From CBCXVS01 sp965178525 (lineage in GTDB: Bacteria; Tectomicrobia; Entotheonellia; Entotheonellales; Entotheonellaceae), in assembly GCA_965178525.1 (NCBI GenBank), contig CBCXVS010000035.1, positions 1-35,642 on the forward strand: a stretch of 35,642 nt of DNA, read 5' to 3'. Shown one piece after another: positions 1 through 8,870 of the stretch. A program made the position numbers and the translations under genes. Position 1 is the first letter of the stretch; every line of letters begins with the position of its first letter. Under the pieces are notes generated by a model, which saw only the letters and a program-made list of their open reading frames with translations, was not told the origin of the DNA and made no database searches.

Positions 1-74
1 ATGGACTTTTGAATTGGGCCAACCTGTTGATCTACTTAACCCTCCGCCTATTCTGCCAGGGGAACTTCGGTCTA
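1..74. repeat. Left copy of 74-bp terminal inverted repeat
   Basis: Bases 1-74 are the exact reverse complement of 35566-35639. The identity stops sharply at base 75, where the helicase coding sequence begins, and at base 35565, where the HEAT-protein coding sequence ends. Both broken genes have TAGAC at the junction in their own coding direction. The likely cause is one end of an insertion sequence or other dispersed element present at least twice in the genome, with the assembly stopping in each copy. No transposase lies within the visible part, so the family cannot be named. Confidence 0.9.
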
Positions 75-2479
75 GCCGGACAAAATCGATGGCCGATTCG
101 TGCATGTGGGGCTCGATGCAATCCAGCAACGCCGTCCACTGCGAAAAGACCAGGGCCTTATGTCCATCGGCCACAATCTGGTCGAGCGTGTCGAGCAGAA
201 GCGCCACCTTGGCGGAATGGGCCGCCTCATGCCCTGGAATCAGATCGGCATGACAGGCCGCCTGGCGCAGGCGCAGGAGGGCTTCGAGCGCTTCTAAGAT
301 ACTGCCGCCTGCGGTCAGATGTTGCACCACGTCCTGGCGCGTCGCCGCGTGAATGGCCTGATAGACTTGGCGCTCGTCGTCGCTGAGGATACACCGCAGC
401 ACGACGTCGGTGCGTGGGGGCAATTCGGCTGCCGCTTCCTGCTTCCGCCGGCGCAGCACAAATGGCCGAATGCGCTCGCGCAGCCGCTCGGCAGCCTCGG
501 GTTTGCCATCGCTGATCGCTTTGACATAGCGATCTTGAAAATCGTGCCGTCCGCCCAGCAAGCCACGATTGAGGAAGTGAAATTGGCTCCAGAGTTCATC
601 CAGCCGATTTTCGACCGGGGTGCCGCTGAGCGTGACGCGGAACCCTGCCGGCAGGCGATACGCCGCCTGGGCAACCTGGCTGTCAGGGTTTTTGATCGCC
701 TGCGCCTCGTCGAGAATCATGGTCTCCCACGTTTCCTGTGCCAACACCTGCACATCGAGGCGGAGGATGGCATAGGTCGTCAGGGTGACGTCGGCGGCGG
801 TATCGACTTGGCGCTGCGGGCCGTGGTAAATGCTGCAGCGCAGGCCAGGTCGAAATCGGGCGATTTCTTCGGACCAGTTGTGCAGCACACTGGTCGGGGC
901 CACCACCAGAGTCCGGCCCCGTAGGGCGCACAGGGCTTGCAAGGTTTTGCCCAGTCCCATGTCGTCAGCCAGCATGGCCCCCAGGCCGGCCTGGCGCAGA
1001 AAGGCGAGCCAGTTGACGCCCTCGTGTTGGTACGGACGCAGGGTAGCCAGAACATCCTCGGGCAGAACCGTGTCAGGGATACCGGAAAAATCCTGCAGCA
1101 AGGCTTGTAACGTGGCGACTTCCGGCGGGCGAGGTTGTTCGAGATCATCACAAAGTCGAGCCAGATCGGGCAAGGCGCTGGGTGGAAGCGTATTCACGGC
1201 ATCGCGGGCTGCAGGCAAGTCGGCGACACGATGGCCGAAGCGTTCGAGCCAATCGAGTGGCAGCGGCGCCCAGCCGCCGTCTGGGAGGGGGACGAGCGCC
1301 TCTCCCTGGCGTCAGGCATGCAACACTGCCGCGGCCTGTGCCCGGCCTCCTCTGGCCGACTGGCCGGCCGTATCCATGGCAGCCGTTTCGAACAACACAT
1401 CGAAGTGCGCCGCATCGAGGCGCCAGCGGGGTTGCAGAGGGGGCGTGAGAAAAAACGCTTCGTGCCCGGCGCCCTGAATCTCGCCGGGCCAGGTTTTGAG
1501 TCGCTCCGCGACATCAATGGCCTCGGCGCTCGTAACGTCTACGGCTTTGCCCGGGGCCAACTTCAGGGTTTGTTGCAACTGCCGGGCCAGGCGCTGCTCA
1601 GCCCGTTCATCGCGTATGGGCAACGCCTCATGTCCGAGCGCCACAAGGCGCCTGTTCTCCACCCGTGCGGTCGGTGGCCCGCCATACACCAGCGCGGGTT
1701 CGACATGCAACCGGTCACCATCGCGGCGCGTGCGGATAAAGAGTCGAGGCGGCTCAGCCGTTGTCGATGGCAGCCTGTGTGTTTGCACCTCAACCAGAAT
1801 GCGTTGGCGTAGAGCGGGTAAGATTTCCGTGACCAATGTGGCCATCTCTTCCGGCGCGAAGTAGCGCCTCTCCGGCAATTCCTCTCGTTCCCGCGCATTG
1901 AGCCCGGACTCGCCAACTGGCCGCAGGGTGTCACCGCACAACACCACGCCGTTTTGGAAGACCTCCGTAATCGTTGGGTCGCGTTTGACCGAGAGCAGGA
2001 AGCCGTCGCCACGATCCTCGACGTACGCATGCGGCAGCACGGCTGCCGATGACGTTTTGACTGGCTGGCCATCAAAATAGACCTCAGAACACCGTGACAG
2101 GGCGGCGAGCAGCTTGGGCATCCCGCTCGAAGGCCAGGGCCCGGTTCGCGCGTCTGAGCCGGTAGCCGACCTTGCCGGGTGCGGCTTTGGGGGCTGGTGC
2201 GGCCTTGCCCTCGTGCTGAGCGCGGCGTAAAGCAATCACCGCCGCTGCCACGTGGGCACAGGCCGCCTCCCGGCTCGTGCAGTCGCAGGACCAGTCGGTA
2301 TCGTCGGGCCACAAGGTGACGGTCGCGTACGCCATGCCTTGGCGCGTGGCGACTTTGAGGATGATTTCCTCGTCATCCGTGTCGTCGGCAATCACGGCGC
2401 CGGCGCGGCTCAATTCCACACCACGCGACCACGTATTGGGGGAGCAGTTGTCGCGGATTTCTTCGAATAGGGCTTGCAT
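1..2479 (-). pseudogene. SWIM zinc-finger / SNF2-family helicase, broken
   Basis: An RNA-polymerase-associated type SNF2 helicase: a SWIM finger (CDC...CAH near residues 65-77 of the first segment, start 2479), a linker domain, then the DEAD/SNF2 core. In the core I read Walker A LADDMGLGKT (about 943-972), the DEAQ box (about 700-717) and SGTPVENRLDELW (about 595-635). Helicase-C begins with VFSQW and is cut at base 75 by the terminal repeat, just after FVRLD. Three lesions are visible: a frameshift near 2110-2126, an in-frame TGA at 1312-1314 with helicase sequence continuing in the same frame for 436 codons, and the 3' truncation. Full-length relatives are roughly 1000 residues or more. 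The protein was probably a nucleic-acid translocase; the gene is no longer functional. Confidence 0.85.
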
Positions 2480-2726
2480 AGGTTGGGCACGCCTCTGTTG
2501 GCTAAGGAGGAGTAATCTAGGTATTAGTCAAGTGATCAAACATGTGCCAAGATGGACATGATGAACACATGGCATTCACTCTAACGTGGTCAAGTGTAAT
2601 AACAATGGCTCCATCAAAGAGTTAGTGCTACGATAACTACCGTCCTTGCCGACCTAGGGTGGGCTCCACCCGAAGTGACGCCTGTGGAGAGGACGTGAGA
2701 CCTGGGGGAGTATACGGTTGCCTCAT

Positions 2727-2750
2727 CGCCCTTGCTTCCCTGCAAGGACG
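2727..2750. repeat. CRISPR-like 24-bp repeat, copy 1
   Basis: This 24-bp unit matches 2792-2815 at 23 of 24 positions, with C or T at position 15. It is internally palindromic (CCTTGC ... GCAAGG around a 6-nt loop). The spacing to the next copy is 65 bp, which leaves a 41-bp spacer-sized gap. No third copy was found at the expected positions on either side. It could be a two-repeat CRISPR remnant or a pair of REP-like hairpins. Confidence 0.55.
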
Positions 2751-2758
2751 ATAGCGTC

Positions 2759-2780
2759 AAACTCCCCACCTGGGAGTTTT
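2759..2780. terminator. Candidate terminator hairpin downstream of Cmr operon
   Basis: AAACTCCC and GGGAGTTT form a perfect 8-bp stem around a 5-nt loop, with A and T runs on either side, so it could work in both directions. It lies about 160 bp past the stop of the last Cmr-operon gene and between the two 24-bp repeats. The U tract is short, so activity is uncertain. Confidence 0.45.
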
Positions 2781-2791
2781 ATTGGCGAAAA

Positions 2792-2815
2792 CGCCCTTGC
2801 TTCCTTGCAAGGACG
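2792..2815. repeat. CRISPR-like 24-bp repeat, copy 2
   Basis: This is the second copy of the palindromic 24-bp unit described at 2727-2750, differing from it at one position. The flanking sequences of the two copies are unrelated, which limits the repeat to 24 bp. Confidence 0.55.
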
Positions 2816-2938
2816 TTCAAGCCGTCCCTTGGGCCGTCTCGCAGAAGCAGGAACTACACCGGGGTCACTTTTGATCACACAGTAGAGAGCAGTGTAGCAA
2901 ACGTATCACGTCTTGCGAAGAAGAACCGTTCTCTCCGC

Positions 2939-3790
2939 TTAGGGGCTGGCCTCCCAGATACCATCGGGGCCAATCGTAAAGGAAATGCCGTCAGCGGCTG
3001 TTGCGCCGGGTGCATAACAGATCGTCGCCGTGGACAGGTTCCAGGACCGATTGGTATGCACATTATCCTGCTCCCATCCGACCCATGGCTCAATCGCTCC
3101 CGTGACATCTGCGACCGCTTTGCGCTCATGTGTATCGACCGCCAGGGCATGGGCCAGGATGTGACCGTTGTGGGATTTGGCAACGGGGGGAAACGGTGAC
3201 GTTTGAAGAAGTTGGCACGCGACCAACTCGACGCGTCCCCAGCCATAGGTACGTTCGCCACCGAATTGTAGCCGATTCAGGGACTTTTTCCAGTTCACAA
3301 CTCTCCATTCAAGCGGTTTTCGGAGATACACCTGACCGGTGAGGTAAACCGCCGGCGCACGGGTTTCACCGGGTAGTGGGCGCGCATGGGGCCGGACAAA
3401 TTCGGTTTCGTGCAGGCTGCCCTCTTCAGCCGACTGTTGATCGTAGTCAAGCGCTGTACTCGCGTAGCTATCCAGAAATCGGTAGTCAAAGAGTTCATGC
3501 TCCCACGGGTAGTATAGCTGTACATGGGCAGCGGATCGGACCCACGCTTGTTTGGGCAACGCCGGATAGAGATAGGTGAAGCGGAACGACGTCTGGATCA
3601 CCTGGCCCCACTCGACGTATGATGATCCCGTCGCGCCTTGTCCGGCGTCACGGGTCATGCGAGCTGTGAGGGCGGCCCACAACACGCGGCCCGGTACATA
3701 GCCGCGGGTTTGCGTGAGATTTCCGGCCTTGCGATAGCCCACGTGTAAGGGAGATAGCAGCCGGAACACCAGATCGTATGTCTGCCACAT
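2939..3790 (-). CDS. Type III CRISPR RAMP protein, Cas5 group (Cmr3 role)
   Basis: This 283-residue protein is the last gene of the Cmr operon. Its N-terminus (LVFRLLSPLHVGYRKAGN) is the first beta strand and loop of a RAMP ferredoxin-like fold, followed by a VPGRVLWAALTARM segment like the helix after strand 1. A glycine-rich loop, FGGERTYGWGRVEL, lies near residues 176-190 and is the RAMP G-loop that contacts the crRNA. The operon already has Cmr1, Cmr4, Cmr5 and Cmr6 types, so by elimination it should fill the Cmr3/Cas5 place at the crRNA 5' tag. Its N-terminus does not look like classical Cmr3, so I give no symbol. The start ATG overlaps the cmr5 stop in a TAATG junction, which indicates coupled translation. 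Confidence 0.65.
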   Translation of the reverse strand: MWQTYDLVFRLLSPLHVGYRKAGNLTQTRGYVPGRVLWAALTARMTRDAGQGATGSSYVEWGQVIQTSFRFTYLYPALPKQAWVRSAAHVQLYYPWEHELFDYRFLDSYASTALDYDQQSAEEGSLHETEFVRPHARPLPGETRAPAVYLTGQVYLRKPLEWRVVNWKKSLNRLQFGGERTYGWGRVELVACQLLQTSPFPPVAKSHNGHILAHALAVDTHERKAVADVTGAIEPWVGWEQDNVHTNRSWNLSTATICYAPGATAADGISFTIGPDGIWEASP

Positions 3791-4242
3791 TATGATGCTG
3801 CCTCAGCGTTGTCGGCCTTGGCCTTGGCGACCTTCGCCTTGGCGCCAAAGCGGGCGTAGATAAGCGTCTGTTCGTAAAGCTCCCGGATGAGGAAAAGCGT
3901 GTCCAAACAGCCCAGCACGTGTTGGCTGTAAAAGGCGAGCGCCATCTGTGCATTGGCATTTGCATCGGGCACGGGTTTATCGGCAAATCCAGGTAGGCAG
4001 TGTTTGCTATCGTCATCTCGTAACAGGCGAAAGAGCGGTACACGGATCGCAGGCGCGATGTTAGCCTCGTCGCTGCTGCGGGAGTAGAGAAACAACAGCA
4101 TGGCGTACACGCCCTGCTCCTGGAGCACGCCGAGGGTTTTGGTGACGAGATTTTCCAACGCCTTGGGATCGTTAGGCGAGTTGCGTGTCACGATTTGCTG
4201 GGCGTACTCGGCGGCTTTTTGGTCAAGATTAAGAACAGCCAT
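3790..4242 (-). CDS. cmr5: Cmr5-like small subunit of type III-B effector
   Basis: This 150-residue, mainly helical protein has the Cmr5 pattern. It opens with MAVLNLDQKAAEYAQQI, has a central ALENLVTKTLGVLQEQG helix pair with YAMLLFLYSR, and ends with a helix TLFLIRELYEQTLIYARF before an Ala/Lys-rich tail. Cmr5 (Cas11) forms the small-subunit filament that lines the target RNA. The ATG at 4242 is preceded by GGAG at good spacing; a longer ORF from 4446 carries an implausible Arg/Ser-rich extension that overlaps cmr4 in another frame. The start lies 14 nt inside the true 3' end of cmr4, and the stop overlaps the next ATG. Confidence 0.75.
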   Translation of the reverse strand: MAVLNLDQKAAEYAQQIVTRNSPNDPKALENLVTKTLGVLQEQGVYAMLLFLYSRSSDEANIAPAIRVPLFRLLRDDDSKHCLPGFADKPVPDANANAQMALAFYSQHVLGCLDTLFLIRELYEQTLIYARFGAKAKVAKAKADNAEAAS

Positions 4243-5311
4243 CACGGACACTCCTATGCAGCAGACGAAACATGCCACCGACGCCCAACTGTTGCGCCAG
4301 TTCGAGCCCGGCCGCGACGACATCGCCCGGCGTGTCCTCAGCGCCATCCGTGCGCCACCCTTGACCGGGTTTGGGCATCGAGTCACGGCTGTAGTGTTGG
4401 TACTCATCACGAAGCCAGCCTCAGGCCGTCCGAAGTTTGTCTTCATCCGTCTGAGAGTCGCTGTCCAGCCCCCAACGTCGCCACTGCTTCATCAATGGCT
4501 GTTTGGCGTCGGCGTCATCCCCTTGCAGGCACTCAGACTAGGTTTTGAGCTGCGACAAACCAGGAAACTCACCCCGATAGTCATCCACCACCGCATCGAG
4601 CCACAACACCGCGGCGCGTGGAATGGCCTCGTAAGTGAACAATGCGCCCTCATCAGCCGCGCCGGTTTCCGGACTAATGCTGACGGATGTTCGCACTTCC
4701 AGATTGCTGTTGACGATCTGGGAAAACAGCTTGTCGGACACGAGAACGGCGTGGGCCGTGATTTCCGATGGGATGCCCGCGATGGTATCAGGCCACTGAA
4801 AGGGGGCCGCCTGATCCGCCTCCAACATCAGCCAACTCAGGTTGAGATGGGCATGTGCGTTCAATAATTGCGGCAGCCGCACGCGGCTATCGGCAATCGT
4901 CTCGGACACCTCAAAGTCAAATTCACGCAACACGCCGGGCGCTGTGACCCACACCGGACCGGCTAGTGAATACACCGGCAAAAGCAGTAAACGGGCATCG
5001 CCAATCGACACCACGCCCGCATGGGCCTGAGCGCCGTTGTCCCCTTTGACAAAGCCGAACGTGTAGCAAATCGGACACGTCGGACGGCCACAATGTTTGT
5101 CGCGTCCGGCGCACGTTCGCTTGCCGTAGCGATAGGCGGCATACTGTCGGATGGCTCCGCTCAGACTCGTGCCGGGAATCTTGGGCAAGCGCGTGCCCGG
5201 TTCGCGCACGGTACTGTTATCCACACGGCCAAGGCGCATCCCTCCCGTGCCGATGTGAACCGGGTCGGTCGTCATCAACACGAAGCGATTGACCTCGTAT
5301 AGGTTGTTCAT
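4229..5311 (-). pseudogene. cmr4: Cmr4-like Cas7 backbone RAMP with two in-frame stops
   Basis: Cmr4 forms the backbone of the Cmr complex and carries the target-RNA cleavage aspartate. The first 257 residues match the family: TTDPVHIGTGG, then GRVD with D31 in the position of the catalytic Asp, GTSLSGAIRQYAAY, a Cys-rich CAGRDKHCGRPTCPICYTFGF segment, and the PVYSLAGPVWVTAP strand. A TAG at 4538-4540 follows LSQLKT, yet the same frame continues with 38 codons, a TGA at 4421-4423, then 63 more codons. These include LELAQQLGVGGM, which fits the C-terminal glycine loop, and the frame ends in TAA at 4229-4231, overlapping cmr5. The true gene is thus about 360 codons. The remnant from 5311 to 4538 would lack the C-terminal crRNA-binding part. 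Confidence 0.75.
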
Positions 5312-5436
5312 CTCACCGTCTCCGTAGCGTCTCCGTCTCGCGGCATGAAGCGGTCTTGCATCATGCTCATATGCAGTTCAAGCGCATCGGTGAGCAAACC
5401 GCTCACGGCCTAGTCCGCTAACTGCTTCATCTTCAT
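5308..5436 (-). pseudogene. Small ORF between csx11 and cmr4, amber-interrupted
   Basis: A 42-codon frame starts at ATG 5436 (or 5430), 18 bp after the csx11 stop, and ends in a TGA that overlaps the cmr4 ATG in an ATGA junction. The only interruption is TAG at 5410-5412, after MKMKQLAD; sequence after it reads AVSGLLTDALELHMSMMQDR. The tight coupling to cmr4 and amphipathic helical composition suggest a real small gene or a leader peptide. I recognise no family. It could equally be a chance frame. Confidence 0.35.
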
Positions 5437-5454
5437 CTCGTTGGGTTTGGAGGG

Positions 5455-7884
5455 TTAGCGCCACTCTGCATTGGTTAGCGTATCGCGACAGAATTGATAA
5501 AAATGCTCATTCGCACAGGACGGCTCGGGCACGTCAAACCACATGTCGCGTTTGGTTTCAATGATCTCGCGCAAGGCATGAATCTGGGTGGGCGACATAT
5601 GGTCTTGGAGCCATTGCCAAGCCTGCTTGATCTCGTCAAGTTGATCCAGAAGATAGGGACGGGCGAGCCGGCCATAGCGTTTCCCCGCGTCATCATAGGC
5701 CAGGGTAAAACGGCGGGCCGAGGTATCGAGCCACTCAAAGTCAAACGTGGCTGGCATGAAGTAGACTTGATCACCTGCGTGAAGCTCAGCGGCATGAACG
5801 AGCCAACAAGGCTCGGCGCCCTTGTCAACTGGGCGCACGCCCTCAAAGACCAGCGTCCGACCCGTGGGCGCCTGGCCCTTTCGGTCAGCTTTGACAAAGA
5901 CGTAAGGATACCAATTATCGCGAGTTTTGCCATCTCCCATGACGGCGGGAATGCGCCAGGTCAGAGACCGATGGCCTTGTGTCAGCTTGACAGGGTACCA
6001 GGTATCAAAATGTTTTGTCTCCTTCGCCAACGGCTGAATAGATTGGCGATCTGTTTGTGGCTGTGGTTTTTCGGCCACCGTCCAGAGCTGGTCGCCGCCC
6101 AAGGGTTTTTGCTTCAGCATGCGCCGGCCTGCATCCAGGGCGGCGCGGAGGGGCGTACGGCGGTGGAAATAGACGGCGCCGAGGTGCAACGGCAGACGGT
6201 TGCGAACTTTGCCCATCTCGCGTTCGTATTTGGTCTTGATCGCTTGTACGACATCGAGGGCCTTGTCTGCCGGGACTAACGCCATGAACGTCCGGGGCTC
6301 GGCGAGGATGGGGAGGGCAGTCGAGTAGGCGGTGTCCTGATACGTGATTCTAACAAGGCGCCGACCTGCGAGTAAATTCTGTGCGCGTTCAATAACAGAC
6401 ACATCAGGATTGGAAAGAACAGGTTGCCGGAATTCAGTTACCAACCCGTTGTTGATGTAATCCTCCACCCAAATCGCGGCGGCGGCCGGATGATCGTAGA
6501 TTATGTTTTCAGCACCCAGTTGGCGGGCCGTGTAGCCGAGATTATCAACCGAAATCAAATACCCGCCGCTACCGTCTTGCTGCGGGGGATACCAGACCAC
6601 ACTCAATGTGGTGCGCCCCAAATCCAGGTCATAGACATGAAAGGGGTCGAGATCAGGTATCTGATCCAGCCACAACAACAAACGACGGCGATCATCCGAC
6701 AACAAATCCGTGAACACCTCCGTTTGTATGGTTTGCCAGAACTGCTGTGATGTGCTCCAAACACGGTGGATACGACCAAAAGAGGGTGTCTTCATCACAC
6801 ACGAATGAGTCGTAGAAGGCGGAATCAAAACCAACGACTCGACCAATGTCCCATCTAACCAGTGCGTCAACTCCAATTGACCTGTCACAAACGCAATCCG
6901 ACCGTTTGTATCCGTCACTTCGTCTATCCAAATCGTGTCCTGAGATGGTTGCATCGCCCAGAGTTGAGACCGGTCAAGCCGTCGCTCTTCACAAACGTCA
7001 CAAACTCTGCGCTTAAGGGCCTTATCGCCTGGGCCTTGGGGATGTAATCCGCAAACGCTACAGATTTCTGCGGTCTCCTGCTTCCAGAAACCCTCAATCG
7101 CTTTGCGACTCGGATAAGATGCGATCGACTTGAAAAGGAGTTGACCAATAGGCGGAAGCTCATCTTTCATAGCCGTATCAGTGTCTTTTTTGGTGCTCCA
7201 GTCTGGGTCTTGTCCCCACCATGGAGTCACATCCGATTCAATCTCCGGAACGATTTCCCCTCCAAGCTGAAGATGCCGGTTATCTTTAAGCGTTCCTTGC
7301 TCAAACGCGCGTAAAATCAGTTCGCGAAACGACAATCCCTGACCGGTCATGTAATGGTCTAAGAGACCGGGTAAATCCGCTACAACATAGACGCTGCCGT
7401 TCTCGTCGCGATACACTTCGCTGGCTGCCGGATACACCTCCTCTAACAATCGACGCACGTTGTCAAGACTATCGATCAAGATAGCCTGTCTTGCCAATAA
7501 GTCCGTTAAGCGCAGTACATCCTGCGTATAAGCCAGTCCATCCACCCGCACACTGAGCAGTCGCCATCGCAAGTCACGTACAGGTGGCTGATACCCTAAC
7601 ACAGCGCCTGCAAGAGCTACTTTATAGAGCGCACTGACCAGCATGCCCCAATCCCAGAGCGTGATTTCGTTGATGGGACGCCTCGTGTCTGCTCCTGTCT
7701 GAGAGAATAAAGCGCTGACGGTATTACGTAAGCTGCTTCGATTCTTGACTCTGAAGCTTGGAAACACTTCCCAAGGGATTTTGTTCCAGAGTTGGTACGT
7801 TAAGTCTTGAGAAACGGCATGTTCAAAGCCAAAGGGGACGCTGATCTGCACGCCAGGATCATTAGAGTTGTTCCTCAATAGCAT
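5455..7884 (-). pseudogene. csx11: Csx11 (Cas10-like large subunit), C-terminal part
   Basis: This is the main body of Csx11, the Cas10-related large subunit of a Cmr-type complex. Genuine sequence begins at 7860 (DPGVQISVPFGFEHA); the first eight residues come from the IS end. Four cysteines, C275, C278, C295 and C298 of this ORF, form the zinc ribbon (ICSVC ... VCDVC). After it come the family signatures GRIAFVTGQLELTHWLDG, a TPSFGRIHRVW segment with FWQ soon after, and LPLHLGAVYFHRRTP...AALDAGRRML of the second palm. I found no GGDD motif, so cyclic oligoadenylate synthesis is not expected. Removing the IS plus one 3-bp target copy joins this frame exactly to 8871-9209, giving about 914 residues. 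Confidence 0.8.
7864..7881. repeat. IS left terminal inverted repeat
   Basis: The 18-bp sequence AGAGTTGTTCCTCAATAG matches the reverse complement of 8853-8870 at 16 of 18 positions. It is flanked outside by ATT at 7861-7863, which recurs at 8871-8873 as the target duplication. Confidence 0.85.
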
Positions 7885-8387
7885 AAGATCAGGTTCCCTA
7901 GCCCAGCCCAGATGCCCACCGAATCATCCTCAAAGTGATCTTTGCGGTTGCGGAAACGCTGCACCAAAATGTTGAAACGCTTCATACCGCCGATGGCATG
8001 TTCGATCAAGATGCGAACTTGACTCACGGCATAATTCGCCGCCTGCTGCTCCGCCGTCAATTCTGGAGTCGGATTCGTCTTGCTCTTCCGGGGTTTCTTG
8101 TGTGGAATCTCAAGCATTTCGCCTTTGTAGTCCGACTGAATCCCCTGATAACCCAGGTGCACCCAAACTTCTACGTCACTAAACCGGTCTAAGTCCGGTG
8201 GGAACTCTTGTTTTAACATGCTGTAATCATGGTTGTGACCACTAAACGTACGGCCCAGAAAGACGATCCATTTATCCGGCATCGACATCACTGTATTTTT
8301 CAGCGTATGGCTTTTTTTTACCACTATAGTGTTCACGTTGGGTCGTCTCATCTTGTGACCGGCGATAGCTTCTTTCAGTCGCATCAA
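7875..8387 (-). CDS. IS5-family transposase, C-terminal half (orfB frame)
   Basis: This frame carries the rest of the catalytic core: KWIVFLGRTFSGHNHDYSMLKQ with the second Asp, VWVHLGYQGI, and IEHAIGGMKRFNILVQRFRN with the Glu that completes DDE. Genuine transposase starts at the A8 tract near 8323-8330, and residues upstream of that are out-of-frame sequence. It is read after the orfA frame through a shift at the A tract. The stop is only a few bases inside the left inverted repeat, typical of compact IS elements. Confidence 0.8.
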   Translation of the reverse strand: MMRLKEAIAGHKMRRPNVNTIVVKKSHTLKNTVMSMPDKWIVFLGRTFSGHNHDYSMLKQEFPPDLDRFSDVEVWVHLGYQGIQSDYKGEMLEIPHKKPRKSKTNPTPELTAEQQAANYAVSQVRILIEHAIGGMKRFNILVQRFRNRKDHFEDDSVGIWAGLGNLILCY

Positions 8388-8799
8388 TAATCAGTTGATC
8401 CACACCTGACAACGCCTCCCTCAACGACTCTGGGGTCTTCAACTCTCGATAAGGCATGAGGTCTAACTGCACTAACGTGTCATACAGGATGGGAGAGAGC
8501 TTATGGAGATTTTCATTCGCTTTCGAACGTACCATACCAAATTGTGCACCAAGAACATCAAACGTCGGATACGTCTTGTAATAATATAGAACGAACAGGA
8601 GTTTGTCTGACAGAGTGGGTAATTTGCCTTTGATACCTGCACCCGGCTTTCGGCTGCGTTTGCCAGCTTGGACACCCTCCTCATAGCGTTTTTGCTGAGC
8701 CTGTTGATAGACGTGGCTGAAGGCGGGCAGCAAGAAGTCAAATTGCGTCTGAGACACACCGGTTAAGGCTTTCATCTGCCGATCATCTCGGATAACCAA
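8272..8799 (-). CDS. IS5-family transposase, N-terminal half (orfA frame)
   Basis: The N-terminus holds a helix-turn-helix region (MKALTGVSQTQFDFLLPAF, then LSDKLLFVLYYYKTYPTFDVLGAQFG), followed by the first catalytic Asp in GVDQLIIDATERSYRR. Coding continuity is lost at a run of eight A residues. With seven A residues the frame would run straight from SGKK into SHTLKN of the second ORF. Either the run has gained one base, inactivating the element, or transcriptional or ribosomal slippage at the A run makes the full enzyme. Confidence 0.8.
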   Translation of the reverse strand: MVIRDDRQMKALTGVSQTQFDFLLPAFSHVYQQAQQKRYEEGVQAGKRSRKPGAGIKGKLPTLSDKLLFVLYYYKTYPTFDVLGAQFGMVRSKANENLHKLSPILYDTLVQLDLMPYRELKTPESLREALSGVDQLIIDATERSYRRSQDETTQREHYSGKKKPYAEKYSDVDAG

Positions 8800-8852
8800 T
8801 GACCTGGCTGGGCTCCCTCCATCGTTTGGGGGAGGATAGCCTACCTCATTAA

Positions 8853-8870
8853 CTATTGGGGAACAACCCT
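8853..8870. repeat. IS right terminal inverted repeat
   Basis: This is the partner of 7864-7881. Read from the outside it is AGGGTTGTTCCCCAATAG, followed outside by the ATT target copy at 8871-8873. Confidence 0.85.

Larger units (their letters stand above)
2480..2938. other. Non-coding region beyond the Cmr operon
   Basis: This 459-bp gap lies between the 5' end of the helicase pseudogene and the 3' end of the Cmr operon. No convincing coding frame was seen. It holds a short perfect hairpin at 2657-2671 (GGGTGG-GCT-CCACCC), two CRISPR-like 24-bp repeats and a stronger hairpin at 2759-2779. The helicase promoter should lie near 2480-2600, but I could not assign -35 or -10 boxes with confidence. 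Confidence 0.6.
7864..8870 (-). mobile_element. IS5-family insertion sequence inside csx11
   Basis: The element is 1007 bp, with 18-bp terminal inverted repeats (two mismatches) and a 3-bp ATT target duplication. Its transposase has an N-terminal HTH_Tnp_4-like domain and a DDE_Tnp_4 (HARBI1-like) catalytic core. The small size and 3-bp duplication fit the IS1031/ISL2-type groups of the IS5 family, though the subgroup is not certain. It interrupts csx11 between codons for N and D of a GKHNDPG segment without any loss of host sequence, so precise excision would restore the gene. The clean target duplication suggests a recent insertion. Confidence 0.9.

Noticed and set aside
319..924. Long forward-strand ORFs over the helicase region
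   Set aside because: The opposite strand carries clear helicase motifs in one open frame; the forward ORFs are shadows.
2727..2815. A genuine CRISPR array
   Set aside because: Only two units are present, the repeat is just 24 bp, and the gap holds a hairpin; I report it only as CRISPR-like.
4421..4423. TGA in cmr4 as a selenocysteine codon
   Set aside because: No conserved Cys/Sec position is expected in a Cmr4 backbone protein here, and similar stops in unrelated genes are TAG as well as TGA.
4243..4446. N-terminal extension of cmr5 from 4446
   Set aside because: The extension is Arg/Ser-rich without family resemblance and overlaps the cmr4 C-terminal frame; a ribosome site precedes 4242.
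5494..6279. Forward-strand ORF of 261 codons opposite csx11
   Set aside because: It lies wholly antisense to strongly supported Csx11 coding sequence and has no recognisable motif.
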